Source: Megachile rotundata
Lineage: Eukaryota; Arthropoda; Insecta; Hymenoptera; Megachilidae
Assembly (NCBI RefSeq): GCF_050947335.1
Contig: NC_134985.1
Span: forward strand, 21,939,190 to 22,003,189
Length of the DNA: 64,000 nt
Reading direction: 5' to 3'
Position numbers and translations under genes: made by a program. Shown piece after piece: positions 13,520 through 26,745 of the stretch. Within the stretch, counting starts at the first letter, position 1; each line of letters starts with the position of its first letter. The notes below the pieces were generated by a model that saw only the letters and a list, made by a program, of their open reading frames with translations, ran no database searches and had not been told where the DNA came from.

Positions 13520-14335
13520 ACTACTAAGTTAATCAATTTCATTTTTAAACGCAAGTGACAATCTATGGATCATGGGGTATTAGGCTATTTTAAAAACTAG
13601 TTACACGAGTTGAAAGGGATATTACATTCAAGTATCTATTTTACCAATTTCCGCGAAGTCTATCGAGGTGAAGACTTTCAAACCTGACCTCGTAAAATTC
13701 CACCTTCCTCCACTTCGTATTCCAGGAAAGAAAGCTCTCAATCCATCTCGTTTACAGAAATCGGTGCATACAAAGAAATCCGAGGGATTCATAGACGTTC
13801 GCGCGCAGAAAGCGTCCATTTTATTTCTCTATTGAAACACGGATACAATATATCCATCCGCGATGCCTCTATGCAAGATGTTCCGCTCGAAGCGGAATAA
13901 ATCTGGCATACACGCGCTCCGTACACACACGTTGAAATTGATTGGACAGTTTGCGGTCGATTCGGTGTCGTATACAGGGGATACAAGAGCGTCAACGAGC
14001 CTCTGGCTCTGTTCAAGACGAACAGAAAGCATTCACGGATAGAAGGTTGGTTATATGGATGGTTCATTCAGTTTCGTTGGCTATTTGGCAAATGACTTTC
14101 GCGTCCTGGCAGCTGTCCTAGGCAGACTCTAGTGCTTGCCGCTTATCCGTGTACTTCCCCTTCGATCGTTCCACGGAATTACCTGTGTTTGTCAGACACC
14201 TCGTCGTCGAGCTGGTTGTTAACACGATCGTTATGCAGCCTGCTGGCCTTACGCCGTTACGTATGGGTCAAGGAACGATTGACAGCGTGATATGGAAATA
14301 AATCCCAGATTATGCCTTATAGCGAACGTGCGAGG

Positions 14336-14835
14336 TTAGCGCGAAATACAAATTTAGGTATATGGGAATTCTGGAATATGGGGACATTGAAACGTTGACA
14401 TCTGGGATGACAGGGTTCTAATAAGTATACGGATCTAAGGGTACAGGTATTTTGGTATATAGAAATTTAACAAGGGAATATAAGAATTGGGGAGTACATG
14501 GATCCAGGAAAGTAGGAATCTGGAGATGTCTCAGATTATAGAGATACAAGAAAACTAGGGATGTATAGAGGACTATAGGCTTGGGATATGTAGATCCATG
14601 ATTACAGGTATCTTAGGATATTGAGATCAAGGCTTATCAGGGATCTGAGGATTTAGGGGTTCAAGGTTATAGGCGTTTTGGAGTATGGAGATGTAGTGGT
14701 GGCAGAGCTTTAGGTATCTAGGCGCCTGGTATAGGTGTATAAGTATCTTAAGTTGTAGGGATCTATATAGGCTTCTCTGAGCATATGTATCCGAGGATCT
14801 AGGGATCTAGGAAGTTACATCGATATTAGACATGT
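14336..14835. repeat. Degenerate AGG-rich short tandem repeat (type B), copy 1
   Basis: Diverged units of roughly 13-18 bases recur, with TAGG or GGATCTAGG cores spaced by AT-rich bases (for example TCTAGGGATCTAGG near 14798). Related blocks lie at 26456-26745 and 53535-53900. Unit length is not strict, so this is an old, eroded array. Confidence 0.6.
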
Positions 14836-16009
14836 AATGCCGGCACTAGTAGGTCTTGAAAGACGTCAGAGCTTAAAATAATTGTGTATTTGTTGAATAA
14901 TTTAGCACTTGGTAGAAATGCAGTATTCTTCGAAAACGCTTTACACTTGCAAGCTCGTAGATGAGCTATTCCAACGTAATCTCTCGGTTGAAGCGTATAA
15001 TATAGTTCCAGGAATATCAGCTATTTGTCCGTAGTTTCCTTCGCGTTCGTCTCGAACAATTTGCTGCTATTCTAATTGAGTTCCGCAATTCGTGGAATTT
15101 TATCTCTGCATTGTCGAACGCGTCGTCGTTGCATGTTCACGATTTTTACTGCCACTGCCAGTGGGAATGTAACGAATGCCGTTTAAAAAGAAAGAAAAGA
15201 GGGGTAACTGAACTGTGCACTATTGACCCAGGTCGGGAATCGCCTGCAGGTAATCGCGATATTTTCCTTCTCGTGCACCGCGGAACGAACATATTTGTGT
15301 ATTTACCCACCTACGCATGCTACGTACCCTTTTGCTTCTAGTTATGTTACCTAATTGCTGCTACTCGAATACCTCGGATAGCAATTTTAAATGTTATATT
15401 CGAATTTAATATTGGGAATTCCTTGTGATCCTATTGGATTATTGGGTCAGGATATTGGAAGGACATTGGCTAGAATTTTACTCGATATCGATATAAATAT
15501 GGACACGTGCTTCTATCGTAGTTAATCGAAAGAAGGTAATTCGCATGCATTATTAATCGAATATAAAATAAAATAGACGCATAAACTAAATTGATCATTA
15601 CAATTGTAAATTGTTTTCAAACATTTCGAAATTCCGACATTGCCAGAACTATTCGTTCAAGTTGTTACAGTAAGCGTCTTACAACGGAGAACAGTTTCTC
15701 TCATAATGTCCTTTGATAGGTGTTTGGCTTAACTAAACGCTATGTTTGTATACAAGATGTACGATTAACTCATACAACTTCAAAGGCATGTACCGACTAC
15801 AAACGCGTCCAATAGGTCGACGTACGAGAAGCTGTGTAGGTATCTACGTGCAGACTGTCAACGTGCCATTTTATTAGCACATGTTCAACCATCTTTAGAA
15901 ACACTTTGCATTTGTCTACAACTGTAACGGATACTTGAAATGATTTTAGACGTGTATCTGACAATAATGGTACTTAAAATATTCGGATCTAAATCTTGGT
16001 AAATGTATT
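14836..16009. other. Non-coding stretch
   Basis: AT-rich unique sequence. It contains a TATCGATA palindrome at 15486-15493 running directly into a TATAAATA at 15492-15499. No exon follows that would mark a gene start. Confidence 0.4.
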
Positions 16010-16185
16010 CATCGAGTCTTCGAAATTGGCGGATCCTTAAATTGACGAGTTTCTAAATTGAATAAACTTGAAAACGATACATTCCCAAATCAATGGGTCT
16101 ATAAATCGATCGGTCCCAAAATCAATACATCCTCAAATCGATAGACCCTGAAATTGAGATTTGTAGAGTCCCTAAATGGATGGCC
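16010..16185. repeat. Degenerate short tandem repeat, unit about 17 bp
   Basis: Repeated forms of TCCCAAATCAATGGGTC occur (cores AAATTG, AAATCAAT, AAATCGAT preceded by CC or CT) at roughly 17-base spacing. The tract is eroded and has no open frame of note. It may be the reverse-complement style of the AT-rich type B arrays, but similarity is too low to be sure. Confidence 0.55.
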
Positions 16186-17379
16186 TACAAACCGACACTT
16201 TTTCCCATAAATTACAAAGCCAATTTTCAATATCGTGAATATCTATTCGGGCCGCGTAATTGTTTCGATATTTATCTTGTGCATGTAGTCGGATAAGGTC
16301 TGATTGATTGAAAAAGTTGCGCAAGCTTTTTAATCGTTACGATCTTACGGATAGTATCAGCATCGACGCACAGAACATCTCGTGTATGTCCGGTAAACTC
16401 GATTACTGGGGCACGGGGCATTAAACAGGTGAGCATACGGGGTCGGCGACATGCGCTACGACGCTGCTTTGCAGCCGACCGTTCTACAAACCGCCACCCC
16501 TAGGGTGGTAAACTTTCTGTTACGTACTAACCATAACCTATGGCCGTTGTGTCCCCAACAGCCCTCGTAAGCTGCTTTAAATTCAATGGCATTTTCTCTT
16601 CGCATTTCTGCAAATGCATTCTTCCACGCGCGTGTCTGGATTTGCCTATCCGTTTGTTACTTAACGATTTATTTTTGTGCCGAATGATCAGAGTTCGACA
16701 TCTTTAAGATCTATACGATATCTTTAAGCTATACTTTATGCTGTTAGAACAATGCACTTCGTCCGTAAGTATAGTGGATCAAACAGTTCATCGCTTAACG
16801 CGTCGCTCAAGTCTCTGGCAGATTGAACAGCGGGGTTAGTGGGAATTGCCATAACGGGAGTGTACACGATGTAACCGCAGACAACGTAAGAAATGTTGAA
16901 ACGAGTTAGCGGGTGGAAGGAAATGCAAAACGACAGGGTAATTCAAACGAGTTCCTCGAGAACTTTCCTGGCGACCTTCTTCGGGAATCGATGCTGCCCC
17001 TGTTAGGAACAGCCGACCCAATTTCCCGGATACGAGAGTAACACGCGACATCGACGCAAACGGCGAAAACAAATTTCAAATTAAATATTTTTTATTCGAC
17101 TTGCCAACATATACATTACAAATTATTACTATACTAACAACGAATAATTATAAAGTCAACGACAGATTCGTAGAGTCAAAAGTTTCTATGCAATATTTCA
17201 TATTAGACAGAACGAACGATGCAAAGATATTCAAGGAACATACGATGCATTCATCGATCTACAATCTATATGCTCCTAACCAGTTTCGCAGCGTAATCGT
17301 CTAATCCTTTCGCCGCAATCTTTTCATCATCCATTTATGATTATTTTTAATTTACGATACTCTTTCATACTATCTGATG
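16186..17379. other. Non-coding stretch
   Basis: Unique sequence. A donor-like CAG|GTGAGC occurs near 16430, and a short inverted repeat (CCACCC/GGGTGG) at 16494-16508. Neither is supported by a linked exon. Confidence 0.35.
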
Positions 17380-17525
17380 CGATATAGTACATGGAAACTT
17401 GGAGTGTCCAAGAATAACGCATGACGATGCAATGCGTGTAGTTACACGCGACGGTACAAGCGGCGGTAGAAGCGTCGAAACGCGTACCGATTCGATGCGT
17501 GAGAATCGAGTGCGTGGCAAGACTG
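17380..17525. repeat. Eroded copy of the 15-bp minisatellite family
   Basis: Spaced ATGCGTG, ACGCGA, ACGCGT and GTGCGTGG motifs recur at about 15 bases. AACGCATGACGATG at 17416-17429 is identical to the first monomers of the 45-kb array (44980-44993). This links the two blocks despite heavy decay here. Confidence 0.55.
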
Positions 17526-18899
17526 ACCTAGAAAAAGAACGTATTAATCTTCTTGTAGGGAATAGGGACGGCACTTAGGTTCCTGTGCACTTTCCCTGAA
17601 TGAGGAAAGCGTGGGTTGAGGCGGTTTTACGAGCAAGAGCTCGCGTTCGCATCGATCAAAGGGGAAAAGTCGGGAATCGGATCAAGTCCATCGCTAGCGA
17701 GCAAAACGTTGCGACCGGCTGACCAACCACGGATACGCCTCCTTGCTTGCTTGCCTGCCACAAGCCAGGTCGTGTACACTGGGTCAGGAGAGAGAGTCAG
17801 TCATAGCGACGCCGTGCTACCATTCGCGTCACTCATTGTTCGTCAACCTGACAAACAGCCTCCTGTCGAAGGTACGCGGCTTAGGGGACACGACCTACCT
17901 CGATCATCGAACGAGAACGCTCCGTCGATCCTTCGTTTCCTTCGACGATATACACGGCTCTTCGTTCGCACGCCGATTTCTCCGTCACGTGACGACGGCT
18001 GGCTAAACGAACGTCTTACGAAAGGTTTGCTATCGTTGATGATTTTCGATCTATTTTCCTCCGCGCGATGATTCCTCGAGTACGCGGATTCTCTAGAACG
18101 GAGGTACCATTCCTCATTTTCTTCTTGGGTGCGTCGAATTTTATATCGTGCAAGTTCTTGCTCGGACGTTTCGTAACTCGGAATCTTTTGCTCGCGATAG
18201 ATATCGTAGATTTTAATTTTCGTAGGAGGTATCTTCTTGTCGGGATTTTCAAGCTAAGCTAATACTTTATTTAATCCGTGCTGCGTAATTTTTCGAGAAA
18301 TTTTATTCGGACGTCGCTTCGAAACTTCGAATCTTCTTTGCTAAGGATTGTTAGCAAACTTTCTCGAACGCGCGTTGAATCCGAGACGACCTTTTATCTG
18401 ACTCCGGCCATACAGATTTTCGATGCAGATTACATTTCAGACGGATAGAAAATTGAAGGCATTTTATACGTTGCATCGATCGAGGTTCCATTTGACCATT
18501 TGCTTTCTACAAAGTATCGCAAATTGTACGCTACTCTTTCCTCTAGGATTTCACTGTATTTTGTTATGTTCTCGGTTCTCGTACGCGTGTCGCACCTGTT
18601 AATCAAATTTGATTTGCACGCTACAAAGCTAGGTTTGAAAATTTTAGTAATAGCCCGGTCAATCGTGACTCGAATCGTACTGGCAGCCGAATCGTACTGT
18701 TCCTTGTTAACAATATTCTATTTGCACTGCGCAGAGGTTTGTTTGAAAATTTCAGTGGCAGCCGAGACAGCCGTGATCCAAATTGCTCGATCGCTGAAAC
18801 GTTGTCATCGAAAGGCTAAGGCATATCGGAAAAATAATTGGTGGAAAAATTAGAAAACGAAAATGGATCAAGGTCCCTCGTACGGTTCGTTATCCGAGT
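17526..18899. other. Non-coding stretch flanking a CpG-rich 5' region
   Basis: GC content rises toward the right. An initiator-like TCAGTC occurs near 17795. Overlapping frames on both strands (17616-18071, 17743-18006) look like GC-driven artefacts. Some of this could be transcribed leader, but no splice site can be fixed. Confidence 0.35.
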
Positions 18900-20966
18900 G
18901 GCGAGACCTGAAATAGAGAGGCTATCGTATATCTACCAAAAAGTTAGCGGCGTTCAAGGCCTCGGGTCGTGTATCGATCTCGAAAGCTTCCTCGATCGAG
19001 AGCAAGACCGCGTGCAACAACGACAGAGCGTGTTGCGGTAGTCGCGCGGGCTCGGAATCGAGGTTAGCGTGCCGTCGAATCTCTGGACCCTTTTCTTCGT
19101 TTTCTGGTATTGACCGGGTGAGCGCTCGCGGCGCGCTACGCGCCCGCCATCTTTCGGGTGGTTGATTCACCCGCCAGGAAAATAAGTTTCGGCGGGAGGG
19201 TGGTGCCCGAACCGACTCGTTCTCGACGCGACGCGACCAGTGATCGTCGATAGATATCGAAAGTCGCGTTTCCTTCGAAGACGAGACGCCTTCGTTTTCG
19301 CGTCCGGAGGGATCATTCGAGTGCGATCGAGGAATTTGGCGAGCGACGCGGAGACCAAACGCGGAAAGCGTTACCATGGTGTCGACACGGAAACGAGACG
19401 GAGAACTGGTTCGTTCGGTCGTCTCGAGGGCGGGCGACCTTGAATGTCCAGGGCAGTTAAGCGATCGTCGGTGGCACGCGAAGGGAAACGTACGCAAGGG
19501 TCAGTCGTGAATTCGTGCGGACGAGACTGGACGATCGCCAGCTCGATCAACACGGTACGTGTTCGAGCACGTGGTTGAGTCGGTTCATTCACTAACCTTG
19601 CGTCGCGTTGCGTCGGCTGCCAAAACGACTCGGTTTCCGCGTGACCATTTTCCGCGTTCCTCGTTCCTTGGGCCGAAAGTTTGCCGAAACGGTTCGTTCA
19701 CGCTCCGCCGCGTTTGTTTTCCCTGTGCATTGGTCGCGTGCGTTCTCCGGTGCTGCCTCCGCGCGACGCTTTCGCGAACCAGGTCTATTTTAGTCCGAGG
19801 GTGGAGGAGGGCGTGGATGACGGTTAATTGGTTCGTCGTGTGACTGCGTGAGACTAGGTGTAAATGGATGTGCTCGAGCGTAACCTCTGCCCCCTCCTAC
19901 CTTTAACGATTAAATATTTCACTCATCCTCGCGAGGAGGGAAATTGACCTAATTGCCGTTTTCAACTCCCTCGATCTTCCTCTCGCGAGCCTTCGCTCTC
20001 GTCCTTGCGTTTCGAGCGCTTCAAGGTCGCGGTCGATACCACCTTGCTCCCCGAAACATCTGTTCCGGCGTTGGTGAACGGACGACTGGTTAACGGAGTT
20101 AGACTGGAAACGGTTGGCCGATATCCGAGTCGGAATTGGAGCCGCGCCGAGCGGAGGGATCGCTCTCATCCGCGTCGTTTATCCGCGTCGTTTATCCGCG
20201 TCGCGCAATCCGATCGACATCGAGCTGGCCTTGTTCCGTTCGATCCTCTTTCTCTATCTATCGTTTCGGCCAATATCTGGCCCGAGTAGTCTGGTGTTCT
20301 CGCGTCGGTGCTGCCACCGGGCGGAACCCAACCAAATCAGCCCCTCATAGGGCGAGAGTTTCGTGGCGGTGGGCGAAGTGAGTCGGCGTGATCGCGGAAC
20401 GGAAGGAACACCGTGTTTGGACATTGGCGTGGACGCTTTCGTACACGTTGTCACGGTATCTTTGCCCGCCTGGTCGCTCGCTCGTCTTCGATTTGCTCGT
20501 TTCCCTCCGTTCTCGATCCGTTTCGCCTTCGCCTCCGATCCGTTGGACGCCGTTGGTCGCGGACGATAGTTAGGTTGTCGGAAGTCGAGGTTGCACGTGC
20601 GTGTGTCGGTCGCGAAGTGGCGAAGGTGCGTCGAAAGGTGAAGCAAGGTAGCGGAAGGATAGGCGGTCGTGCATGAAGCCGCGAGGAGCAAAGAGGATCG
20701 GGTCGTGGCCCGAGCCACGAGCTTCTTCTTCGTCCCGTGATCGCGTGTGCCGCGTCCGCAGGATATCGGACGGGACTTGGAACCGCGAGCGGACAGGACA
20801 CCGAGGTATCCGGAAGAGTTTCGAGCCGTAGCTTGAGAGATAAATCGAGGATCGGATAGTCGGAGGGAGAGCCAGAGAGTGATCGTGGTAGCGAGAGGAG
20901 CGGCAGGGGCAACCACGGAGGCAGAGCGAGAGAGGTGGAGTGAACGGGCGACAATCGAGGATTTGA
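18900..20966 (+). promoter_or_regulatory. CpG-rich 5' region upstream of first exon A
   Basis: Dense CpG, arginine-rich chance frames on both strands and runs such as three copies of ATCCGCGTCGTTT (20168-20203) mark a GC-rich promoter and leader zone. A TCAGTC initiator sits at 19501-19506, with a DPE-like GGACG at 19529-19533. That DPE is one base closer than the ideal spacing, so the start site is only a candidate. Donor-like AACACG|GTACGT (about 19553) and GCGAA|GTGAGT (about 20375) could bound untranslated exons. The long minus frames at 18922-19497 and 20254-20916 are judged to be compositional shadows. Confidence 0.5.
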
Positions 20967-21388
20967 ATGGGTGGGCCGGGAGCCGGTAGGGTTAGCAGGC
21001 ACGAGCTGAACGCGGTGCCAAAGAGCCACGTCGGTCACGGGGATCGGACCCTCGTAATCGGCGAGCCAACAGCGCCAACGACACCGAGCTGTCGGTGTCA
21101 CTCGACTCCGGAACGCGCGATCTCGGCATCTGGCCTCGTCCCCGCCCAGCTACCACCTTCGCCGCCGCCTCTCGCCTCGTTGCACATCGTGGACAACAGC
21201 TGCCCTCTGATCGACAACAACAACAGCAACACCAACAACAACGCGACCACTGGCGCGTCGCCGAACGCGTTGTCAAACGGTACCAAGACTGCCACCACCA
21301 TGCCCTCGCCGCCTAAGCATCGAAGGGGCTTCGACCCCAACGACGTGAACGCCGACTATCGCCGTTATCGTCGCGTTAAGACGAGACG
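20967..21388 (+). CDS. Coding first exon A of an unrecognised gene (partial)
   Basis: An ATG at 20967 follows an in-frame TGA immediately upstream, so it is the first possible start. The frame runs 140 codons plus two bases to a canonical donor, GACG|GTGAGT, giving phase 2. The predicted N-terminus is disordered: a Pro/Ser/Thr-rich stretch (residues about 30-70), an Asn/Thr tract (about 76-100) and a basic end with RRYRRVKTR. No transmembrane segment or known domain is visible. A second in-frame ATG at 21300 has a much better context (CCACCATG) and would give a 29-residue leader starting MPSPPKHRRG. The context at 20967 is poor (T at -3). The frame would read into TGA without splicing, which supports the donor. 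I do not recognise the gene; its body must lie to the right, beyond the window. Confidence 0.55.
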
Positions 21389-24300
21389 GTGAGTTTCTCT
21401 CGCTATCTTTAAGCTCTCTATTTTTTTCTCTTATGTTTTCATTATCCGTTTACGACGGACTTTTTTATTCCGTACGTGTTCACCTCGCCGTTTTCACCTG
21501 TTCGTCGGTTCGCGAAGCCGAATCGACCGATTTGGCTGGCTTGCCTGCTTCACCTCTACGAAACACCGTCGGTTTCGTACTATTAGGGCATGTAGAAAAG
21601 AATCGGGGTTAAGCATGTATCGAAGCAACCAAAATTTTAACGACCATAGGCGAACCCAGTTCCCGCCATAATATAGCATCGTCGTTGATCGAACTACCAA
21701 ACCGTTTCCTGCAAGATTCTATCACGGTAGATACATCATTGGAGTACCCCCGTTTCTCTTGCTACATGCTCCACGATTTGACTTCTTCCTTCGCCCGTAT
21801 ACGGTATCGCGAGCCGGTCAAGTCGCGTGACTCGCTTCGCGGACATTTTACCCGCCTATACCTTGTTTTCATGTTCTGCCTCGTTACCCGGTGCTGCAAC
21901 CCTCCTGTTCCTCCAGTGTCCGCGAGTAGAACGGATCTTCCGCTCGGAACAATCTCTAGATCGAGATATCCGACCGGAATCGCTCGTCGAGCGGTGGTTG
22001 TTGATACGCTATAACTGGTTTCCTTGAATAATTTACGCGGCTCTACTCGCGTCCATTCCGCTCCCACCGAGGAAAGATTCGAGCGTGTTGCCCTCGAGAA
22101 TCGCTAACGTACGTGGAAATGTCGTCGTGTTCGATACAACAATTACGCTTCGAAGAAAACGCCGCGGGGAAATACGTTGATGTACCCGTTATGCGAATCG
22201 GTCACGTACTTTCCCGTGTGTGTTCACAGCCATTGTAAATTCGCTTATCGATTCGCAAACGGACGTTTCGCGATAGCGACCCTATCTATGCAGTCCGATC
22301 GTTCGAAATTTCTTGGGAGCCTTTCTTGTCCCTCGTTATTTGGATCGTGTTCTCGAACGTGATAAGCTCTGTTTGTATGGAAAACGACACGCAAAATTAC
22401 AAAAGTTTCGTAAATTCCATGAAACTGTCGGCCATCAAAGTGTTAACCCAGCTGTGATCAACAAGTTGGGAAAGTCCGTTCGATGAATATTAAACTCAAA
22501 GGTTAATATCGGTGAAACAAATATTCGTTGATCGATCGCTACAGAGCCGCAAAGTTAGATGTTCATTGACGACGATCTCGAGGGCGCTGAATAAAAAGCA
22601 CGATGAATTCCAAGGAAGCATGATCTATACCCTTAGTACGGTGCTGTTCACGGGAGCTTTAAGAGCTAAACTCCTCTGCTACGAACACCGCGAGTGAGGT
22701 TCATGGGTACGTTGGAGAGATGCAAAAAGTATGTCGCGGACCCCTCCGATTCGAGGTGGTGCTGTCTACAGGAGTTTCCGCGAAGCTCCTTCTCCACTCG
22801 CCTTCCACTTGTACATACGCGTGCTTACATACACTTGCTAGAAATTCCGAGTCAGAGATTCAAAGCGAGTGGGGATCTTAACTTGTCTCGTGGATCGCGT
22901 TCTCGTAGCGTTATCCACGGGAGTCCTTAGGATCCCTCTACGTTTCGTCGTCGAAATTGGATCCTGAATGCGTCCCTCCCATGGACCACACTACGCTAAC
23001 GCTGTCTATGGGAGTTCTTTGGAACCTCGTGCCTCCTTTCTCTAAATTCTCATACTCGTGGGTCCTAATAACGTCACCTGGACCGCTTTACGATGACCTT
23101 TAAGATCTACTTATATCTTCCTCGTTTCAAATTTTCACGCTCTCCGCTCTCGTTTACTTTTAAACGAAAACGGAGAGAAACGCATGCAGAGGAGGTGTTC
23201 GAGTGAGCAGCACTGTCCTTGCCCCTAAACCTGTCCCAATCCGGAAGACGGCGTTCTGGCGAGCCTTTTTTCACGCGCAGCAGCTTCCACTGACAGCGAA
23301 TGCACAATGTTCACAGAGGCTTTGTATGTTCCACACGTTGGGTGATCTTGGGCGCCGGACACAGACCTCCCCGACATCTCCCGACATATATCTGTCAGCA
23401 CGAGGCATTAAAAAACACACACAAGCTTGCGATGTTCGATGTTGGACCGCTTCTTACTGGTTGTATCCCCGACACCGAAATGCGATGACGATCGAACGAA
23501 ACTGTAAAATAAATAATAAACGCAACCTCTTTGCACGGGGTCCCTTCGAAATGTCGACGTCCACCCGTTGGTTTTCATCGAACCAACGATCGTGTCCTCG
23601 GACAAGCGCAACGACGAATCGCATACATACAATTGTTAATATATATAAAAAAAAGAATAAATAAAGAAACAAAAAATAATAATAAACACACATTGGGTCT
23701 CATCGCTCGTCCCGATGCTTTCGATCGAAGCTTGGAATGCGATGCAATGGAATGGAATGGAATGGAATGGAATGGAATGAAGAGCCTTGCACCTTGGACG
23801 ATAAAGCTTTCACGCACTCTCAATTATTGGCGTGAACCAAAGAAGAAACGTTACGTATTCCGACCCACTTGTCCCTCCGTCCCTTTATTCCATTTTCGCG
23901 GCAAAATACCCGGAATGCTTTGTTCGATGTGTCGACCTGAAAGAAATTGCCTTCCGCTCGAGAATTGTGCGAGGGAACGCAGGAAATCGGAATCGAAACG
24001 GCCCCGGATTCATCCTCTTCCATCTCTCGTCCTTACACCCGTGTGCTGAGAGAAATCGTTTCCCCGTAACGTTCCCATAGCGATATCGCGAATCACCATT
24101 GGAAACTGTAGCGACACGGCCAGACGACGAATAAATCGGTGAGATTTCAATTTCAGCCGTCGAATGACAGATCGAGGATACGTTCCTGGATTTGTTTCGG
24201 CGTTAAATCGTGCGCGATTTCGCGATCGAATGAACGATTGAAATATGCGGTTTATTCTCGCTTTTCTTTTTCCGTCTCTTCGTTGCCGTAAACCGACTAT

Positions 24301-26455
24301 ACTTTATTGCTATCGGTTTTGTAACAGGAATCGTTTTATTGACGCTTCGATCGTGACTATTTTATCTTCTATTATCTTTTGTCAAATTTCATCGTTTCGA
24401 CATTTTTGAAATATGCGCGTGCTGCGATCTAACGCCCTTAGATTTAACGATCGACGTTTATTTAGTTTCGTTAAATATCTCCTGTCCTAATAAAGATTTA
24501 AATTACCTTGCGATCCTCGGGTAACTGCCGTAATTAAAGGAACGTTGTCCAATCGAAGGCAGAACGGTCGAATAAATGGCTGGAAAATTGCTTATAATTC
24601 GTTACGCTGAAAATTCGAAGAGAAATAAGAATTGAACGTTGTAATTGGAAAAGTGCGAGCACAGTTAAGGTAGGTGTTTCTCTCAGTGCAATGTTCTACT
24701 ATGTGTAAAAAAAGGAAATAAAAGCGAGAGCATATATATCCGACAATAACACCTCCTTTTCGCGTTCGTTGCACCGAGACGGTTTTAATCGTTCGCCGCC
24801 ACGAAACATTGCATGAGTTGTTTTTCTATATACAATGTGCACGTGTGTTTCGACGTGGTTGATTTTTGAGGGTTAACGAGTATGAATTTACGCGCCGAGA
24901 AATCGTCGAAAGTTGCTGGAACGGCGACGACAGAAGGCTGACGAATATTTCGCGCGAATTGCGAGTCGTTATATTTTTCCTGTGCGTTAATGTTCAAGAG
25001 AATTTCCATTTCCGATACGGTTCGATTTCATGTAAATTTATATCGTTCACGTAAAAGAGAAATCTTTCTTGTATAAAATGTAGGAACGATATTCGTATTA
25101 TAATATAATTGAAAAATACGCGAGCACGTTTTATCGAAAGTACAAATGTTAGCTGACTACAATAAAAGGCTGAATGGTTGAAATATTACGGGAAAAATTG
25201 AAATATTGTTCGCAAGAACAGGATAAAAAAGGATAAGTATTTTGTGAAATGAAATACTTTTATGCTTTAATTAATCCAGTTTTATGGACACGAGAAGGAA
25301 GCTTGTTCTAGTTCAGAAATAATTTTTACTTTTCCACCACGCGTCTTCGTGAAAAATAATTTGAAAATTTCTTTATCGCGTTGATGACACTCGGCTGTGA
25401 TCGAGTTCTAATTTGAAATTGATATGCGACAAGTACTATTTTAAGGTACTTGTACGTCATCAAATAACAGATTTCGAATTACGTTCCGAGAAGAAATTAT
25501 CTTACGTCGAGCGAGCGTAATGTGGAAGCCAGTGCAATTATTGATACGGGAAGCCAAATAACGTCGGCTTAAGCAAATATTTCCCATATCTCGATCGCGC
25601 AAATCGAAGTACCCTAGAGATCGGCTTAGGGGCTCTTTGCATTTAACGACACTAAATTGGCCGATACAGATAACCATTTATAAACTGCATCGATCGGTGC
25701 AACTTACATTGCACCGTTTTAGTACCCATTCATTTTATCTTTTTCTTGTACGATCTTAATGTATTACATTTGGAATCTTGACAGAGATAGCAGTGAAAAG
25801 AACAATATTCCTATTCATCGAGGAAAGGGATTGTTTCCTTTTGTTGAAATTGAAAGACATCTTTTGTGCGCCTCAGACATCCTCGAGATCTGTACAGCGT
25901 TCAAATTTGTATTGTGCTCTTCGACGTCTTAATAGAGGCTTTGTAATCACTTAATAGTTATTATTAACCTTAATGATATTTATCATTAAATTCCAGTGGT
26001 ATTTGTCTGACAATGAATACCCGCTTTCACTGCGACATTTACAAGTTATTAATACATTGGGTGTCTGTAGGTTGGAAATGCCATTTTGTAGGTGTAAATC
26101 GTAATTGATTGGTCATTGATGCTAATTTCGAGTCAAGGCGAGACATGAACGATAGCGAAACCCTAATTCAGCGTTACCTAAGCATATTTCACACAAGTCC
26201 ATATTTTAACGCGATCTTTCATTCAGCCAGTGGTATTTCTTCTCAGTTGTTACAAGCTTTCTGAAGCCTTTTAACCGTTTGTGTTGTAAACCGTTGCCTC
26301 TCGATCAGGCACGTCTCTGCTTGCCTTTGGCCCCCTCTCTTCCGTTCAATTTCACTGAAAGTGAAATTATTCTATTGTCTGAACTGCCATTTCTCAAGCA
26401 TTCATTTATGAATTACGGGTATACTGAGATATTGAAATTTATTATTGTTAATTTA
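21389..26455 (+). other. Intron-like non-coding stretch after exon A
   Basis: It begins with GTGAGTTTCTCTCGC. The rest is unique sequence plus an A-rich tract at about 23640-23692 and a GGAAT microsatellite at 23746-23779. No further exon was recognised on either strand. Confidence 0.4.
23746..23779. repeat. (GGAAT)n microsatellite
   Basis: About six and a half perfect GGAAT pentamers in a row. Short, with no evident function. Confidence 0.9.
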
Positions 26456-26745
26456 GGGATGTGATACTACGATATTGGAATATAGAGATTTAGGGGTTCA
26501 GAAATGTAGGCAGTTGAGAGTGTATGGATGTAGGACTGTTGACATCTATAGAGATGGGTACAGTAGTCTAAGGATATAAGGGCTTTGAAAGGTATCCAAC
26601 GATCTAGGGACCTATAAGAATCTAAGGATACAGATATTTACGGGTACAAGGTCCTAAGTACAGTGATCCAAGGATCTACGAGTACATCTAATGATCCAGG
26701 TACCTACATCTAGGAGAGTAATACTATAGGGAACTAGGTGAATCT
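26456..26745. repeat. Degenerate AGG-rich short tandem repeat (type B), copy 2
   Basis: Eroded units such as TTTAGGGATGTG, GATTTAGGGGTTC, ATCTAGGGACC and ATCTAAGGATAC at roughly 12-17 base spacing resemble the blocks at 14.3-14.8 kb and 53.5-53.9 kb. The array ends about 160 bases before the predicted promoter at 26905. Confidence 0.55.

Larger units (their letters stand above)
8561..14335. other. Non-coding stretch
   Basis: Unique AT-rich DNA with no supportable gene. It holds two small perfect hairpins at 13441-13457 and 13491-13519, annotated separately. Frames such as 9472-9798 (+) and 11816-12127 (minus) have starts but no splice context and no recognisable domain. Confidence 0.45.

Noticed and set aside
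14336..14835. Possible interstitial telomere repeat (insect TTAGG)
   Set aside because: TAGG cores are frequent, but there is no head-to-tail TTAGGTTAGG run and the spacing is irregular.
18922..20916. Long minus-strand frames (191 and 220 codons) in the CpG-rich region
   Set aside because: Arg/Ser/Pro/Thr-rich, overlapping open frames on several other strands and phases, with no domain or splice logic. Typical of GC-rich leader DNA.
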